In this document: one piece after another, positions 8,436 through 16,300 of the stretch | Layout of the letters: each line of letters starts with the position of its first letter | Position numbering within the stretch: position 1 is the first letter of the stretch | Assembly (NCBI GenBank): GCA_964638245.1 | Contig: CAZWZG010000020.1 | Span: 1 to 28,758 of the forward strand | DNA length: 28,758 nucleotides | Direction of reading: 5' to 3' | DNA from: CAZWZG01 sp964638245 | GTDB taxonomy: Bacteria > Pseudomonadota > Alphaproteobacteria > Rhodobacterales > Rhodobacteraceae | The notes under the pieces: generated by a model | Told to the model about the DNA's origin: nothing | What the model saw: the letters and a program-made list of their open reading frames with translations, nothing else | The model's database searches: none | Made by a program: the position numbers and the translations under genes

Positions 8436-8451
8436 TGTCGCAACTGCGACA
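8436..8451 (+). other. Stem-loop just after the TAXI receptor gene
   Basis: TGTCGC and GCGACA form a perfect 6-bp stem with an AACT loop, 10 nt after the receptor stop. There is no T-run, so it is more likely a 3'-end protection or processing structure than a full terminator. Confidence 0.45.
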
Positions 8452-8469
8452 ATGATTTGAAGTGAATGG

Positions 8470-8497
8470 ACCCGCGCTCTCGCAAGAGGCCGCGGGT
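8470..8497 (+). other. Second intergenic stem-loop, attenuator-like
   Basis: ACCCGCG (8470-8476) pairs with CGCGGGT (8491-8497), extended by CTCT/AGAG around a CGCA loop, giving 11 bp with a 2-nt bulge. No poly-T follows. Together with the hairpin at 8436-8451 it probably makes the receptor more abundant than the membrane subunit. That is inferred from position. Confidence 0.5.
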
Positions 8498-8533
8498 TCG
8501 TCTATCAAGGGCACAAAGGCTGCGGGGGGAACC

Positions 8534-10831
8534 ATGACGGAACAAACAAGCCAGACCACAGATGAAGATCATCTGATCGCAGAAGGCGTCGATGAAGAAC
8601 CTGTCGAAAGCAATCGGCGATTGTTTCAAGGCCCGGCCTTCCTGGTCATCGCGACCCTCTCAACGGTCTATGCGGCCTTCCACATGCTGGCCCTCAACGG
8701 CGTTTCTATCTCGGACTGGACCGGTGTCGAAATCCCGCTTTTGCCGCAGTTCCCTCTGGAAACATGGAACTTCCGCATCGTTCACATAGCGGGCGCGCTG
8801 GCGCTTGGTTTCCTTCTATTCTCCGCGCACACGTTTCACGACGACAAAACGACCGAGGGAACGCGATCCCTTTCGATCGTTTCTGCCGTATTGATCCTTC
8901 CGGCCCTGATCGCCGGTGCAACGGCCATCGGGTTTGCGAATTCGATTGCCTCCGGAGAGCTTCCGCAGATGGGTGGTTTGACCACATGGGCGGCCTTCCC
9001 TGGCACAGAACTCTATCAAACCGAAGTGCGATGGTTCGGAATTCCGCTTCTCATAGCGACGTTTGGCGCAATTGTTCTTGGGTGGTTCGAACGCCGTGGG
9101 CGCGAGCTTTTTGCGGCCTCTGACATCGTCCTTGCGGTTTGTGGCATTGTCGTCGCGATCTACCTAATCGCCATCTATGGCACCGCTGCGCGCAACTCTG
9201 TCGGTACGTCTTTTGTTCCCATCGGTGTGGCTTTCGCGGCCACTGCCGGGGCGGCCATGATCCTTGAACTGACGCGCCGCGTCGCCGGTCTGGCTCTTGT
9301 AATCATTACCGGCGTGTTCCTTGTCTACACATTCACCGCGCATCTGCTGCCCGGCATTCTGGCTGTTCAGAATCCCTACACGTGGCAGCGCTTCTTTGGT
9401 CACGTCTATTCGGATGCGGGTATCCTCGGACCGACAACGGCCGTGTCGTCGACTTACATCATCCTGTTCATCATCTTCGCAGCCTTCCTGCAGGCCTCCA
9501 AGGTCGGCGACTACTTCGTCAACTTTGCGTTTGCGGCAGCCGGGCGCGCGCGGGGTGGACCCGCCAAAGTGGCGATCTTCGCCTCCGGCCTGATGGGCAT
9601 GATCAACGGCACATCAGCCGGCAACGTTGTGGCCACGGGCTCGCTCACGATCCCGCTCATGAAGAAGGTCGGCTATCATAAGAAAACATCCGGAGCTGTC
9701 GAAGCCGCGGCCTCCACCGGTGGTCAGATCATGCCACCGATCATGGGCGCAGGCGCATTCATCATGGCCGAGATCACGGGCATTCCGTATCAGGAGATCG
9801 CGATCGCGGCGATCATTCCGGCTGTTCTCTACTTCGTATCCGTCTACTTCATGGTGGACTTCGAGGCGGCCAAACTGGGCATGCGCGGCATGCGCGAGGA
9901 CGAACTGCCCAAGTTCAACAAGATGATCCGACAGGTCTATCTGTTCATCCCGATCATCATCCTGATCTATGCGCTGTTCCTTGGCTACTCAGTCATCCGA
10001 GCCGGAACACTCGCCACGGTCGCGGCTGCGGTTGTCAGCTGGCTCACGCCGAACCGGATGGGCATACGCTCAATCCTGAAGGCGTTCGAACTGGCCGGTG
10101 TCATGTCGATCCAGATCATCGCGGTGTGTGCCTGTGCGGGCATCATCGTGGGTGTAATCAGCCTGACGGGGGTTGGCGCACGTTTCTCGGCAGTCCTTCT
10201 GGACCTTGCGGGCGCATCGAACCTGCTGGCGTTGGTCTTTGCGATGGGCATCGCGATCCTGCTCGGCATGGGGATGCCCACGACAGCAGCCTACGCCGTT
10301 GCGGCCTCCGTCGTGGCACCTGGCCTGATCACCCTGTTTGTTGAGAACGGTATGACGCAAGGAACGGCGATCCTCACGGCACACTTCTTCGTCTTCTACT
10401 ACGCGGTGCTTTCGGCCATCACGCCGCCGGTCGCGCTGGCGAGCTACGCGGCGGCTGGCATATCGGGCTCGAACCCGATGGAGACCTCGGTCGCATCGTT
10501 CAAGATCGGGATCGCGGCGTTCATCGTCCCGTTCATGTTCTTCTACAACAGCGCGCTCTTGATGGACGGAACGTGGTTCGAAGTCGCACGCGCGGGCACA
10601 ACGGCGGTGATCGGGGTGTTCCTGCTTTCTGCCGGGGTGCAGGGCTGGTTCATGGGCGCGCGGACGGCGTGGTTTGTGCGGCTTGGCCTGCTGCTTGCGG
10701 CACTTTCCATGATCGAAGGGGGCGGGGTCACCGACCTGATCGGTATCGGATTGGCGCTCGCTATGGTCTTCGTCCAGCGCATCATCCGACCCGACCCGGA
10801 CGCACAGATCCCGGTGCGCGGCGCCGACTAA
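8534..10831 (+). CDS. TRAP transporter fused permease, TAXI type (DctQM fusion)
   Basis: Inner-membrane subunit in which the small Q and large M components of a TRAP transporter are fused, 765 residues with well over a dozen hydrophobic segments. A soluble acidic N-terminus of about 30 residues precedes the first membrane helix. The M-domain signature is clear: GRARGGPAKVAIFASGLMGMINGTSAGN (about 337-364, given here in part by its key GGPAK and NGTSAGN), then TGGQIMPPIMGAGAF, the LGMGMPTTAAY re-entrant loop and SAITPPVALASYAAAGI near the end. It uses the sodium gradient to import the TAXI ligand. The ATG at 8534 is chosen for the GGGGGGA just upstream; an earlier in-frame ATG at 8462 would place the intergenic hairpin inside the protein. 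Confidence 0.95.
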   Translation: MTEQTSQTTDEDHLIAEGVDEEPVESNRRLFQGPAFLVIATLSTVYAAFHMLALNGVSISDWTGVEIPLLPQFPLETWNFRIVHIAGALALGFLLFSAHTFHDDKTTEGTRSLSIVSAVLILPALIAGATAIGFANSIASGELPQMGGLTTWAAFPGTELYQTEVRWFGIPLLIATFGAIVLGWFERRGRELFAASDIVLAVCGIVVAIYLIAIYGTAARNSVGTSFVPIGVAFAATAGAAMILELTRRVAGLALVIITGVFLVYTFTAHLLPGILAVQNPYTWQRFFGHVYSDAGILGPTTAVSSTYIILFIIFAAFLQASKVGDYFVNFAFAAAGRARGGPAKVAIFASGLMGMINGTSAGNVVATGSLTIPLMKKVGYHKKTSGAVEAAASTGGQIMPPIMGAGAFIMAEITGIPYQEIAIAAIIPAVLYFVSVYFMVDFEAAKLGMRGMREDELPKFNKMIRQVYLFIPIIILIYALFLGYSVIRAGTLATVAAAVVSWLTPNRMGIRSILKAFELAGVMSIQIIAVCACAGIIVGVISLTGVGARFSAVLLDLAGASNLLALVFAMGIAILLGMGMPTTAAYAVAASVVAPGLITLFVENGMTQGTAILTAHFFVFYYAVLSAITPPVALASYAAAGISGSNPMETSVASFKIGIAAFIVPFMFFYNSALLMDGTWFEVARAGTTAVIGVFLLSAGVQGWFMGARTAWFVRLGLLLAALSMIEGGGVTDLIGIGLALAMVFVQRIIRPDPDAQIPVRGAD

Positions 10832-10838
10832 AGTCGAC

Positions 10839-10912
10839 GTGACCATAGGCAAAAATCGGTGTGACCCATCGACGGTCATCACCGCTGAATGAGGTCTTGA
10901 GACGGTCTTGAG
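10839..10912. repeat. Paired direct repeats upstream of the LysR-type gene
   Basis: Two direct repeats lie in the 187-nt gap: GTGACC at 10839-10844 and 10861-10866 (22-bp period), and GGTCTTGAG at 10893-10901 and 10904-10912 (11-bp period). The spacings equal two and one helical turns, so protein binding on one face of DNA is plausible. The second GTGACC also forms an imperfect inverted repeat with a nearby GGTCAT. Confidence 0.4.
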
Positions 10913-11018
10913 TTTCGCGGCGGGCGACTAAACATTGCGCTCGCCGAGGACACCGGACAGTGTTGTTTCCAGAAAACCGAGCGTCACCGCCAGCATCCAA
11001 CAGCACGAAAGACCCAGA

Positions 11019-11915
11019 ATGTCAGATCCGAATTGGAGCGACTTTCGCGTTGTTCTTGCGCTGCGTAACGAAGGGTCGGTCGCCGGCGCCGCTCGCGTCC
11101 TTGGCGTCGATGCCTCGACTGTCAGTCGCCGTTTGGCTGCTGCCGAAAAAGCCTTTGGTGCCACGCTGATCGTGCGGGGCGGCGGCGATTTCACCTTTAC
11201 GACCGAAGGGCTGGCCATCGCCGATGCCGCCGACAAGATGGATGCAACCGTAAACGTGACGCGGCAGGCGGTCCGGTCCATGCGACAAGACCCCACCGGG
11301 ACGGTGCGTGTGGCTTGCGTTCCGACAGCGGCGCATGTCTTGCGGCCTTTGGTTGGCGAACTGGCGGCCGCCCATGAAGGACTGCATGTCGATCTGATGA
11401 GTTCGATCTCGGGGATCGATCTGTCCAAGGGGGATGCTGATATTGCAGTGCGGACCATTCCGCCCAAGGACCCCGGCCTGGTGATCGCTTACAATTTCAC
11501 ATGGGGAAGCTGTCTCTATGCGTCTCGCGATTATCTGACAAAATTTGGCAAGCCGGACGCGCCAGAAGGTTTGCGCGATCATACTTTGGTGCGCTACGGC
11601 GCGCCCCTTTTGCACGCGAAGGCATTTGGTTGGGTCGAACAGTTTGCCGATCCGGACCGTCCCGCAACACGCGTAGAAAACTCGGACTCCGCACGCGTTA
11701 TTATTGAAAATGGTGCCGGCATCGGCCCCTTGTTCTGCGCGGTGGGTGACACCTGCGAAAGCTTGGAGCGTGTCTTCCCCGAGCCTTTTGACCAGATGGA
11801 CTCTTGGGTGATGTATCACGAATCCGTTCGCGGTTCGCACAGGGTCCGGGTCGTCTTGGATGCGCTGGTTGAATTCTTGCGTGCCCGGCGCGCAATGCTG
11901 AGTGGGATTGCCTAG
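11019..11915 (+). CDS. LysR family transcriptional regulator
   Basis: DNA-binding regulator of the LysR type, 298 residues. The winged helix-turn-helix occupies about residues 5-62: the segment SVAGAARVLGVDASTVSRR includes the recognition helix, followed by the long linker helix (AIADAADKMDATVNVTRQAV). The rest is the periplasmic-binding-protein-like effector domain, with TVRVACVPTAAHVLRPLV opening its first lobe and a GAGIGPLFCAVGD segment in the second. The ATG at 11019 places the helix-turn-helix at the usual distance from the N-terminus. It follows the TRAP operon on the same strand and could control it, itself, or the convergent sulfotransferase; nothing in the sequence decides this. The effector is unknown. 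Confidence 0.9.
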   Translation: MSDPNWSDFRVVLALRNEGSVAGAARVLGVDASTVSRRLAAAEKAFGATLIVRGGGDFTFTTEGLAIADAADKMDATVNVTRQAVRSMRQDPTGTVRVACVPTAAHVLRPLVGELAAAHEGLHVDLMSSISGIDLSKGDADIAVRTIPPKDPGLVIAYNFTWGSCLYASRDYLTKFGKPDAPEGLRDHTLVRYGAPLLHAKAFGWVEQFADPDRPATRVENSDSARVIIENGAGIGPLFCAVGDTCESLERVFPEPFDQMDSWVMYHESVRGSHRVRVVLDALVEFLRARRAMLSGIA

Positions 11916-11950
11916 CGGCCCGGAACGCGCAAACTAACGCACCCGGGCCG
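11916..11950. terminator. Inverted repeat between convergent LysR and sulfotransferase genes
   Basis: CGGCCCGG (11916-11923) and CCGGGCCG (11943-11950) form a perfect 8-bp repeat with a 19-nt loop between the two stops. There is no T-run on either side, so it may end both transcripts weakly or only protect their 3' ends. Confidence 0.4.
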
Positions 11951-11960
11951 TGGTATCGTT

Positions 11961-12602
11961 TCAGTCTGTGGGTTCTTCTTCGAAATTGCTCCAGAACTCA
12001 TCGCGGGCATTGCTGCGCGGGAACGGAGTCGATGGAACGGGCACGTTCAGGAAGTCACATAGCGGAGCCCAACCATCCGAAGGCGTGAACACCAGCAGCC
12101 GCTCGGACGGCACCAATTCCCGCACCAAGGCGTTGTTGCGCCGATAAGCCTCGATCGCCAAGGCCTTGTCCGGCAGCCCTCCGAACGTGTCGTCGATGTA
12201 GAACGGGGTCAGGTTCACGAAAATATCCTGGATATGCTGAGGCATGTTTCGGGTCAGCAGTTTGTGGTGGGTCCAGACCTTGAGAACCGTTTTGCTGAAG
12301 CTGGCCCACCAGTCTTCCTCGGGCCGCTCGGTGTGCACGACTTTGGCATCCGGGAAAGCGTCGATGGTCTGCTGCCACACCCGACCACCGGGAAAATCGA
12401 CCTGTGCCTCGAACCCGGTGAAAACGCGTTCCCAATCGGATGTCTTTCCTTTGGCAACGTCCGTCCAAATTGCCACCTGCGCAGGATCACTGAACAGTGC
12501 CATCATGTGGTGGCATGGTCCGAACCCCAATTCCTCAAGCGCCATACGTGTGGACATCGTGCCTGTCCGGCTTAGTCCGGTGCCAATGACTTTCAGACTC
12601 AT
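11961..12602 (-). CDS. Sulfotransferase family protein
   Basis: Small sulfotransferase-like protein of 213 residues, close to the compact group found in many bacteria. The N-terminal VIGTGLSRTGTMSTRMALEELGF (about 5-27; key residues G-x-SRTGT) matches the PAPS 5'-phosphosulfate loop. DAKVVHTERPEEDWWASF (about 85-102) matches the 3'-phosphate-binding strand, with an Arg and Trp as is usual. The C-terminus has the NVPVPSTPFPRSN segment common in this group. The start is supported by AGAGGAGA just upstream. It is expected in the cytoplasm, using PAPS to sulfate an unidentified acceptor. It faces away from the ABC operon and converges with the LysR-type gene; I see no functional link to the neighbouring taurine-like transporter. 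Confidence 0.85.
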   Translation of the reverse strand: MSLKVIGTGLSRTGTMSTRMALEELGFGPCHHMMALFSDPAQVAIWTDVAKGKTSDWERVFTGFEAQVDFPGGRVWQQTIDAFPDAKVVHTERPEEDWWASFSKTVLKVWTHHKLLTRNMPQHIQDIFVNLTPFYIDDTFGGLPDKALAIEAYRRNNALVRELVPSERLLVFTPSDGWAPLCDFLNVPVPSTPFPRSNARDEFWSNFEEEPTD

Positions 12603-12901
12603 TTTCTTCTCCTCTTGCGTTGGTTTGAAGAAGGGCGTCCGTCATCAGGCCGCAGGAAACCGATCGATCAAACGGGTGTTTCCTGCTTGGCCGTGGTCGT
12701 TTCATTAGGTCTGAGACGAGGTCGCTCTTGCTATGAACCTTAATTAGACGGCGTCGCGCATTGGGTCGATGCGCATCCATGCAAGCACAAATTGCGCAAA
12801 TGCATCGTCGGGTTTTGGGCGAAGGCCTCGCCGCTTTCAGATGCCGAAGAAATCAGACGTTTGCAGCGCTAGCAGAAGCGCAGAAACTTGCACCCTCCAA
12901 C
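12603..12901. other. Non-coding gap upstream of the sulfotransferase
   Basis: About 300 nt without a credible gene. It holds a 9-bp perfect inverted repeat, GCAGGAAAC (12652-12660) and GTTTCCTGC (12678-12686), lying 50-84 nt upstream of the sulfotransferase start. This could be an operator or a leader hairpin. An AT-rich patch around 12735-12747 may be part of a promoter. No convincing -35/-10 pair was found. Confidence 0.4.
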
Positions 12902-12932
12902 AAAAAGGGGCAGCCGGTTAAGGCTGCCCCTT
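12902..12932 (-). terminator. Rho-independent terminator of the TauABC-like operon
   Basis: On the minus strand a perfect 11-bp stem (AAGGGGCAGCC / GGCTGCCCCTT, 6-nt loop) runs into TTTTT, 26 nt past the permease stop. Stem, loop and T-run all fit an intrinsic terminator. Confidence 0.9.
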
Positions 12933-12957
12933 CTTCATCGTTATTCGTGGTGAGGGA

Positions 12958-14232
12958 TCAGGACTGGCCACGCCATGGCACGAGCCACTTCTCCGTCCAG
13001 CGCATCAGGATGTCGATGCCATAGCCGATCACCCCGATGATGATGATCCCCATGATCACGATGTCGGTCAGCTGGAACTTCGATGCCGCGATGATCATCA
13101 TGCCCGCACCCTTCTGGGCCGCAACAAGTTCCGCGGCCACCACCGTGCCCCAGCAGACCCCCATGGCGACACGGGCACCAGTGAAGATCTCAGGCAGCGA
13201 GTTCGGCACGATCACGTATCGCATGATCTGCCACTTGGATGCGCCAAGGCTGTAGGCTGCGTGGATTTTGGTGATGTTCACACCCGACACACCAGCCCGC
13301 GCTGCAATGGTCATGATCCAGAGCGCTGCAAGGAAGAGCAGGACGATTTTGCCCGTTTCCCAAATGCCGAACCAGATGATGACCAGCGGGATCAGCGCCA
13401 AGGGCGGCACAGGGCGCATGAATTCGACAATCGGGTCAAACCATCCACGGAACCAATTCGACAGGCCCATGGCATAACCCAGAGGGATACCCACCAGCGC
13501 GCCAAGGAAGAAGCCGACCACAACGCGGATCAGCGACCAGCCGACATGTTCGCCGAGGCCGAAGTTCTGGTACCCATCGCGCGCAATCTCGAAGAAGCGG
13601 CTTACCACAGTTTCCGGTGCAGGTAACCAGATCGGGTTCATCTGCAGGCCTTCACGTGGCGTGAAGTTGATTGCACCCTTATCGGTCAGAACGACCCGAC
13701 CAGTATCCAAAACCACTTCGCTATCTGGTCCGATAGGGTTCCCGTCAATGGCGACAACATTGGCGCCATCGCTGCGCTTCACCTCATCGTTACGGTCGAA
13801 AAGGATCGTTGTCGCGCGGCCGGCTGTTGTCCCGACGCCATCGTCCTTGGCGAAGCCTTCGCCCAATTCAACATCAGGGTCTTCGTCGTCTTCGCCAAAG
13901 CCAACAACGTTGAGAAAGATGGTCGCTTCGTCCATCGCCCCATCAGGGCCTTCGAGCGTATAGGTAAAGCTGGTCTCGCCCGTGAAGGGACCGGGAACGT
14001 GGAACGGCGCAATTTTCGATCCGGTGAAGGCACCCCAAATCAGGAACAACACAACGACCGAGATGATCGAGGCCCAACGATCCGGCATAACAGCGCTTTC
14101 GTCGCCGAATGTGACCGTCTTGCGCGCATTGAAGTCGTCCACGGGGGCCATAGCATTGCGGACGGTGCGCACCACCAGCCAGCCGACGGTGAACAGAGCG
14201 ATGTAGGCAACAAGGATCAGAATGCCGGTCAT
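12958..14232 (-). CDS. ABC transporter permease, TauC-like, with soluble insert
   Basis: Membrane subunit of a taurine/sulfonate/nitrate-type ABC importer. The C-terminal half (about 202-424) is a normal TauC-like permease. It has LPAPETVVSRFFEIA, five or six membrane helices, and the ATPase-coupling EAA loop HAAYSLGASKWQIMRYVIVP (about 324-343). The protein is 424 residues, well over the usual 250-280. The excess is an N-terminal helix (4-22), a second helix (54-70) and a hydrophilic acidic stretch of about 125 residues (75-200). Parts of that stretch (TSFTYTLEGPDG and VVLTDKGAINFTP) resemble bacterial Ig/cadherin-like beta-sandwich strands. The start overlaps the ATPase stop (ATGA) and has GGAGG upstream. 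The ligand is unknown. Confidence 0.9.
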   Translation of the reverse strand: MTGILILVAYIALFTVGWLVVRTVRNAMAPVDDFNARKTVTFGDESAVMPDRWASIISVVVLFLIWGAFTGSKIAPFHVPGPFTGETSFTYTLEGPDGAMDEATIFLNVVGFGEDDEDPDVELGEGFAKDDGVGTTAGRATTILFDRNDEVKRSDGANVVAIDGNPIGPDSEVVLDTGRVVLTDKGAINFTPREGLQMNPIWLPAPETVVSRFFEIARDGYQNFGLGEHVGWSLIRVVVGFFLGALVGIPLGYAMGLSNWFRGWFDPIVEFMRPVPPLALIPLVIIWFGIWETGKIVLLFLAALWIMTIAARAGVSGVNITKIHAAYSLGASKWQIMRYVIVPNSLPEIFTGARVAMGVCWGTVVAAELVAAQKGAGMMIIAASKFQLTDIVIMGIIIIGVIGYGIDILMRWTEKWLVPWRGQS

Positions 14233-15026
14233 TGTGCTGCCTCCGTGCGTCCCATGATCTCTTCTTCCATGTCCCAGATCATGCCGAGGATTTCTTCCTT
14301 GGTGGAATTGTAGCCGTCAGCGCTTTTCACTTCGCGAAGGTCCTTGCCCACACCCATGTCTGCGAACGGCAAGCGGTATTCCTTGTGGATGCGACCAGGG
14401 CGTGGCGCCATGACCAAAAGGCGCTCACCGAGGAGCAGCGCTTCTTCGACAGAGTGGGTGATCAGGATGATGGTCTCTTTCCAAAGCTTCAGCACAAGAC
14501 CCTGCATCTTCTCGCGCGTCAATGCGTCCAGCGCACCGAGCGGTTCGTCCATCAGGATCACGTCCGGCTCATTGGCCAGGCAGCGGGCCAGTGCCACACG
14601 CTGCTGCATTCCGCCCGATAGCTCGTAAACCGCCTTTTCCTTGAACGCTCCAAGCCCCACGACCTCGAGCAGGTGGTCGACATTGCCCATGTATTCGTTT
14701 GCGGATTTACCCGCCATGCGGGGTCCAAAGCTGACGTTTTCGCGCACGCTCATCCATTCGAACAGTGCGCCTTTCTGGAACACCATCCCGCGTTCTGCAT
14801 CTGGCCCGGTCACCTCGTGCCCGTTTAGCGTGATCTTGCCCGAAGTCGGTGCAAGGAACCCGGCGACGATGTTGAGCAAAGTGGTCTTGCCGCAACCCGA
14901 CGGGCCGAGCACGCTCATCAACTCGCCCTTGTTTAACTGCAGCGAGACGTCCTGAAGCGCCTGAACATGCCCTCCACCGGGCAAGTCAAATCGCATAGAG
15001 ATATTATTGATTTCCAGACCCGACAT
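14229..15026 (-). CDS. ABC transporter ATP-binding protein, TauB/SsuB-like
   Basis: Cytoplasmic ATPase driving the adjacent permease, 265 residues. Walker A GPSGCGKTT lies near residues 41-49. The Q-loop MVFQKGALFEWMSV, the ABC signature LSGGMQQRVALARCL, Walker B VILMDEPLGALD and the switch histidine in LITHSVEEALLL follow in order. The C-terminal part (MAPRPGRIHKEYRLPF) is typical of nitrate/taurine transporters. The ATG at 15026 is chosen because AGGGGA lies just upstream and the conserved fold starts there; the frame is open further upstream across the intergenic hairpin but is not credible. It is translationally coupled to the permease by an ATGA overlap and separated from the receptor gene by a strong stem-loop. 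Confidence 0.95.
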   Translation of the reverse strand: MSGLEINNISMRFDLPGGGHVQALQDVSLQLNKGELMSVLGPSGCGKTTLLNIVAGFLAPTSGKITLNGHEVTGPDAERGMVFQKGALFEWMSVRENVSFGPRMAGKSANEYMGNVDHLLEVVGLGAFKEKAVYELSGGMQQRVALARCLANEPDVILMDEPLGALDALTREKMQGLVLKLWKETIILITHSVEEALLLGERLLVMAPRPGRIHKEYRLPFADMGVGKDLREVKSADGYNSTKEEILGMIWDMEEEIMGRTEAAQ

Positions 15027-15050
15027 TGTTCCCCTGCCCCATAAAGAGTT

Positions 15051-15076
15051 GGGGCGGCGCTTTGTTGCGCCGCCCC
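15051..15076 (-). other. Stem-loop between receptor and ATPase genes
   Basis: GGGGCGGCGC and GCGCCGCCCC form a perfect 10-bp stem with a 6-nt loop, 8 nt after the receptor stop. On the minus strand it is followed by AACTCTTTAT, too poor in T for a full terminator. It is likely a partial terminator or 3' stabiliser giving excess receptor. Confidence 0.65.
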
Positions 15077-15084
15077 GGTGTGTC

Positions 15085-16098
15085 TTACATCGAGTCCGCG
15101 GAGCTGAGCGGGCCGGTGTCGACCGCGTTCTCATATGTGTCCAGCGACGAAGCGATCGAACCCGCTTCCACGAAGACGTCAGCAACGCCTTTCATGAACT
15201 CTTGCGCCGTGCCGCCGAGCCATGCTCCCGAAAGCTGCTCCTCAACGCTCGGGAAGGTGAATGTAGCAAGCGTTGCAGCCGTGGCTTCAACATCCATACC
15301 AGCATCCTGAGCGATGACCGGGATCATGGCCTCGGCTTGTTCGCCACCGGCATTCCACATGGCGTTTGCCTTGGCCGTTACGGCGAGGAACTGCGAAACC
15401 AAGTCGGACTCTTCTGCAACGAAGTCAGCCGGGCCTGAGGTCACGTCAAAGACGAGAATGCCAAGTTCCGTCTTCTCAGCACCAGTCAAAAGGACGTTGC
15501 CGTCTTCCATCATGCGGCGTAGTGCACCGCCCCAACCGCAGACCATGTCCAGGTTGCCCTGGCTAAAGGCCACCTGGCCTTCAGCAGGCGCCATGTCGAC
15601 GATTTCCATGGTGTTGATGTCCACGCCAAAGTGGTCCATCTGCTTGAGGAAGCCATAGTGTGCAGCCGTACCGATCGGCACGCCCACGCGCTTACCTTCA
15701 AGCTCGGTTGCGTTCATTTTGTCGATCTCAAGCTCGGCTGCGACAACACAGTTGTCGTTATCAGCATAGGACACAGCCACGTCGAGGATCTGAAGGTCCT
15801 GACCAGCTGACGTTGCCACCACGAATGGCGGAACACCCTGCGAGACGCTCAGCTGAACGTCGCCCGATGCCATTGCAGCCGACATTGCCGTACCGGTGTC
15901 AAAGCTGACCCAGTTGATGTCGATGCCCATGGCTTCTTCGTACATGCCGTTCACTTTGGCGAACTGGAATGGCATCGGCCATTCAAGGAAGTAGCCAACG
16001 GTGATTTCGCTGATGTGGCCACCGGCCGATACGGCCTGAGCCGATGTCAGAGCGGCAACCGAGCATGCGGCTGCTACAAGACTTTTCTTGAAGGTCAT
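15085..16098 (-). CDS. ABC transporter substrate-binding protein, TauA-like
   Basis: Periplasmic receptor for the TauABC-like transporter, 337 residues. The signal peptide (charged MTFKKS, hydrophobic core, AVSA site near residue 24) precedes a mature part starting ISEITVGYFLEWPMPFQFAK, typical of NitT/TauT-type receptors. GKRVGVPIGTAAHYGFLKQM and the following GQVAFSQGNLDMVCGWGGA segment carry the ligand-pocket strands. The start has GGGAGA upstream. The ligand cannot be read: taurine is the family archetype, but no taurine catabolic gene (tpa, xsc, tauR) is in view. It is the first gene of the minus-strand operon receptor - ATPase - permease. Confidence 0.92.
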   Translation of the reverse strand: MTFKKSLVAAACSVAALTSAQAVSAGGHISEITVGYFLEWPMPFQFAKVNGMYEEAMGIDINWVSFDTGTAMSAAMASGDVQLSVSQGVPPFVVATSAGQDLQILDVAVSYADNDNCVVAAELEIDKMNATELEGKRVGVPIGTAAHYGFLKQMDHFGVDINTMEIVDMAPAEGQVAFSQGNLDMVCGWGGALRRMMEDGNVLLTGAEKTELGILVFDVTSGPADFVAEESDLVSQFLAVTAKANAMWNAGGEQAEAMIPVIAQDAGMDVEATAATLATFTFPSVEEQLSGAWLGGTAQEFMKGVADVFVEAGSIASSLDTYENAVDTGPLSSADSM

Positions 16099-16161
16099 TT
16101 GTTTCTCCCTTTGGATCGCCCAGCGCTCCCTGCCCCGGGCTTTGTCGTTTTTGCGACCCTC

Positions 16162-16189
16162 ACCCTAGCGAAGTCGCGGAGCCAGTCAA
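16162..16189 (-). promoter_or_regulatory. Candidate promoter of the TauABC-like operon
   Basis: On the minus strand, TTGACT (16184-16189), a 16-nt spacer and TAGGGT (16162-16167; only 3 of 6 matches to the -10 consensus). The predicted leader is about 55 nt. The -35 box is good and the -10 box weak. Confidence 0.35.
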
Positions 16190-16220
16190 AGCGTTCCGAT
16201 GAGTCCAAACTTACGCGCGC

Positions 16221-16251
16221 AAAAAATGAGACCCGCGCCAAGGCGCGGGTC
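16221..16251 (-). terminator. Rho-independent terminator of the lactate dehydrogenase gene
   Basis: On the minus strand GACCCGCGCC pairs with GGCGCGGGTC (inner pairs likely open to form the loop), followed by TCATTTTTTG. It lies 50 nt after the stop and separates this gene from the TauABC-like operon. Confidence 0.85.
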
Positions 16252-16300
16252 CGATTACTGCTTGCAGGTTGTGCAATTGGCGAACTATGCCGCCCAGCGC

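Noticed and set aside
12761..13024. Plus-strand small ORF crossing the ABC operon terminator
   Set aside because: It has no ribosome-binding site, runs through a strong minus-strand terminator into the permease gene, and resembles no known protein.
15027..15185. Earlier start for the TauB-like ATPase
   Set aside because: The extension would translate the intergenic stem-loop and part of the receptor gene in another frame. A good ribosome-binding site exists at 15026.
12958..16098. Calling the ABC operon a confirmed taurine transporter
   Set aside because: No taurine catabolic or regulatory gene is visible, and related transporters carry many other ligands; only a TauABC-like label is supported.
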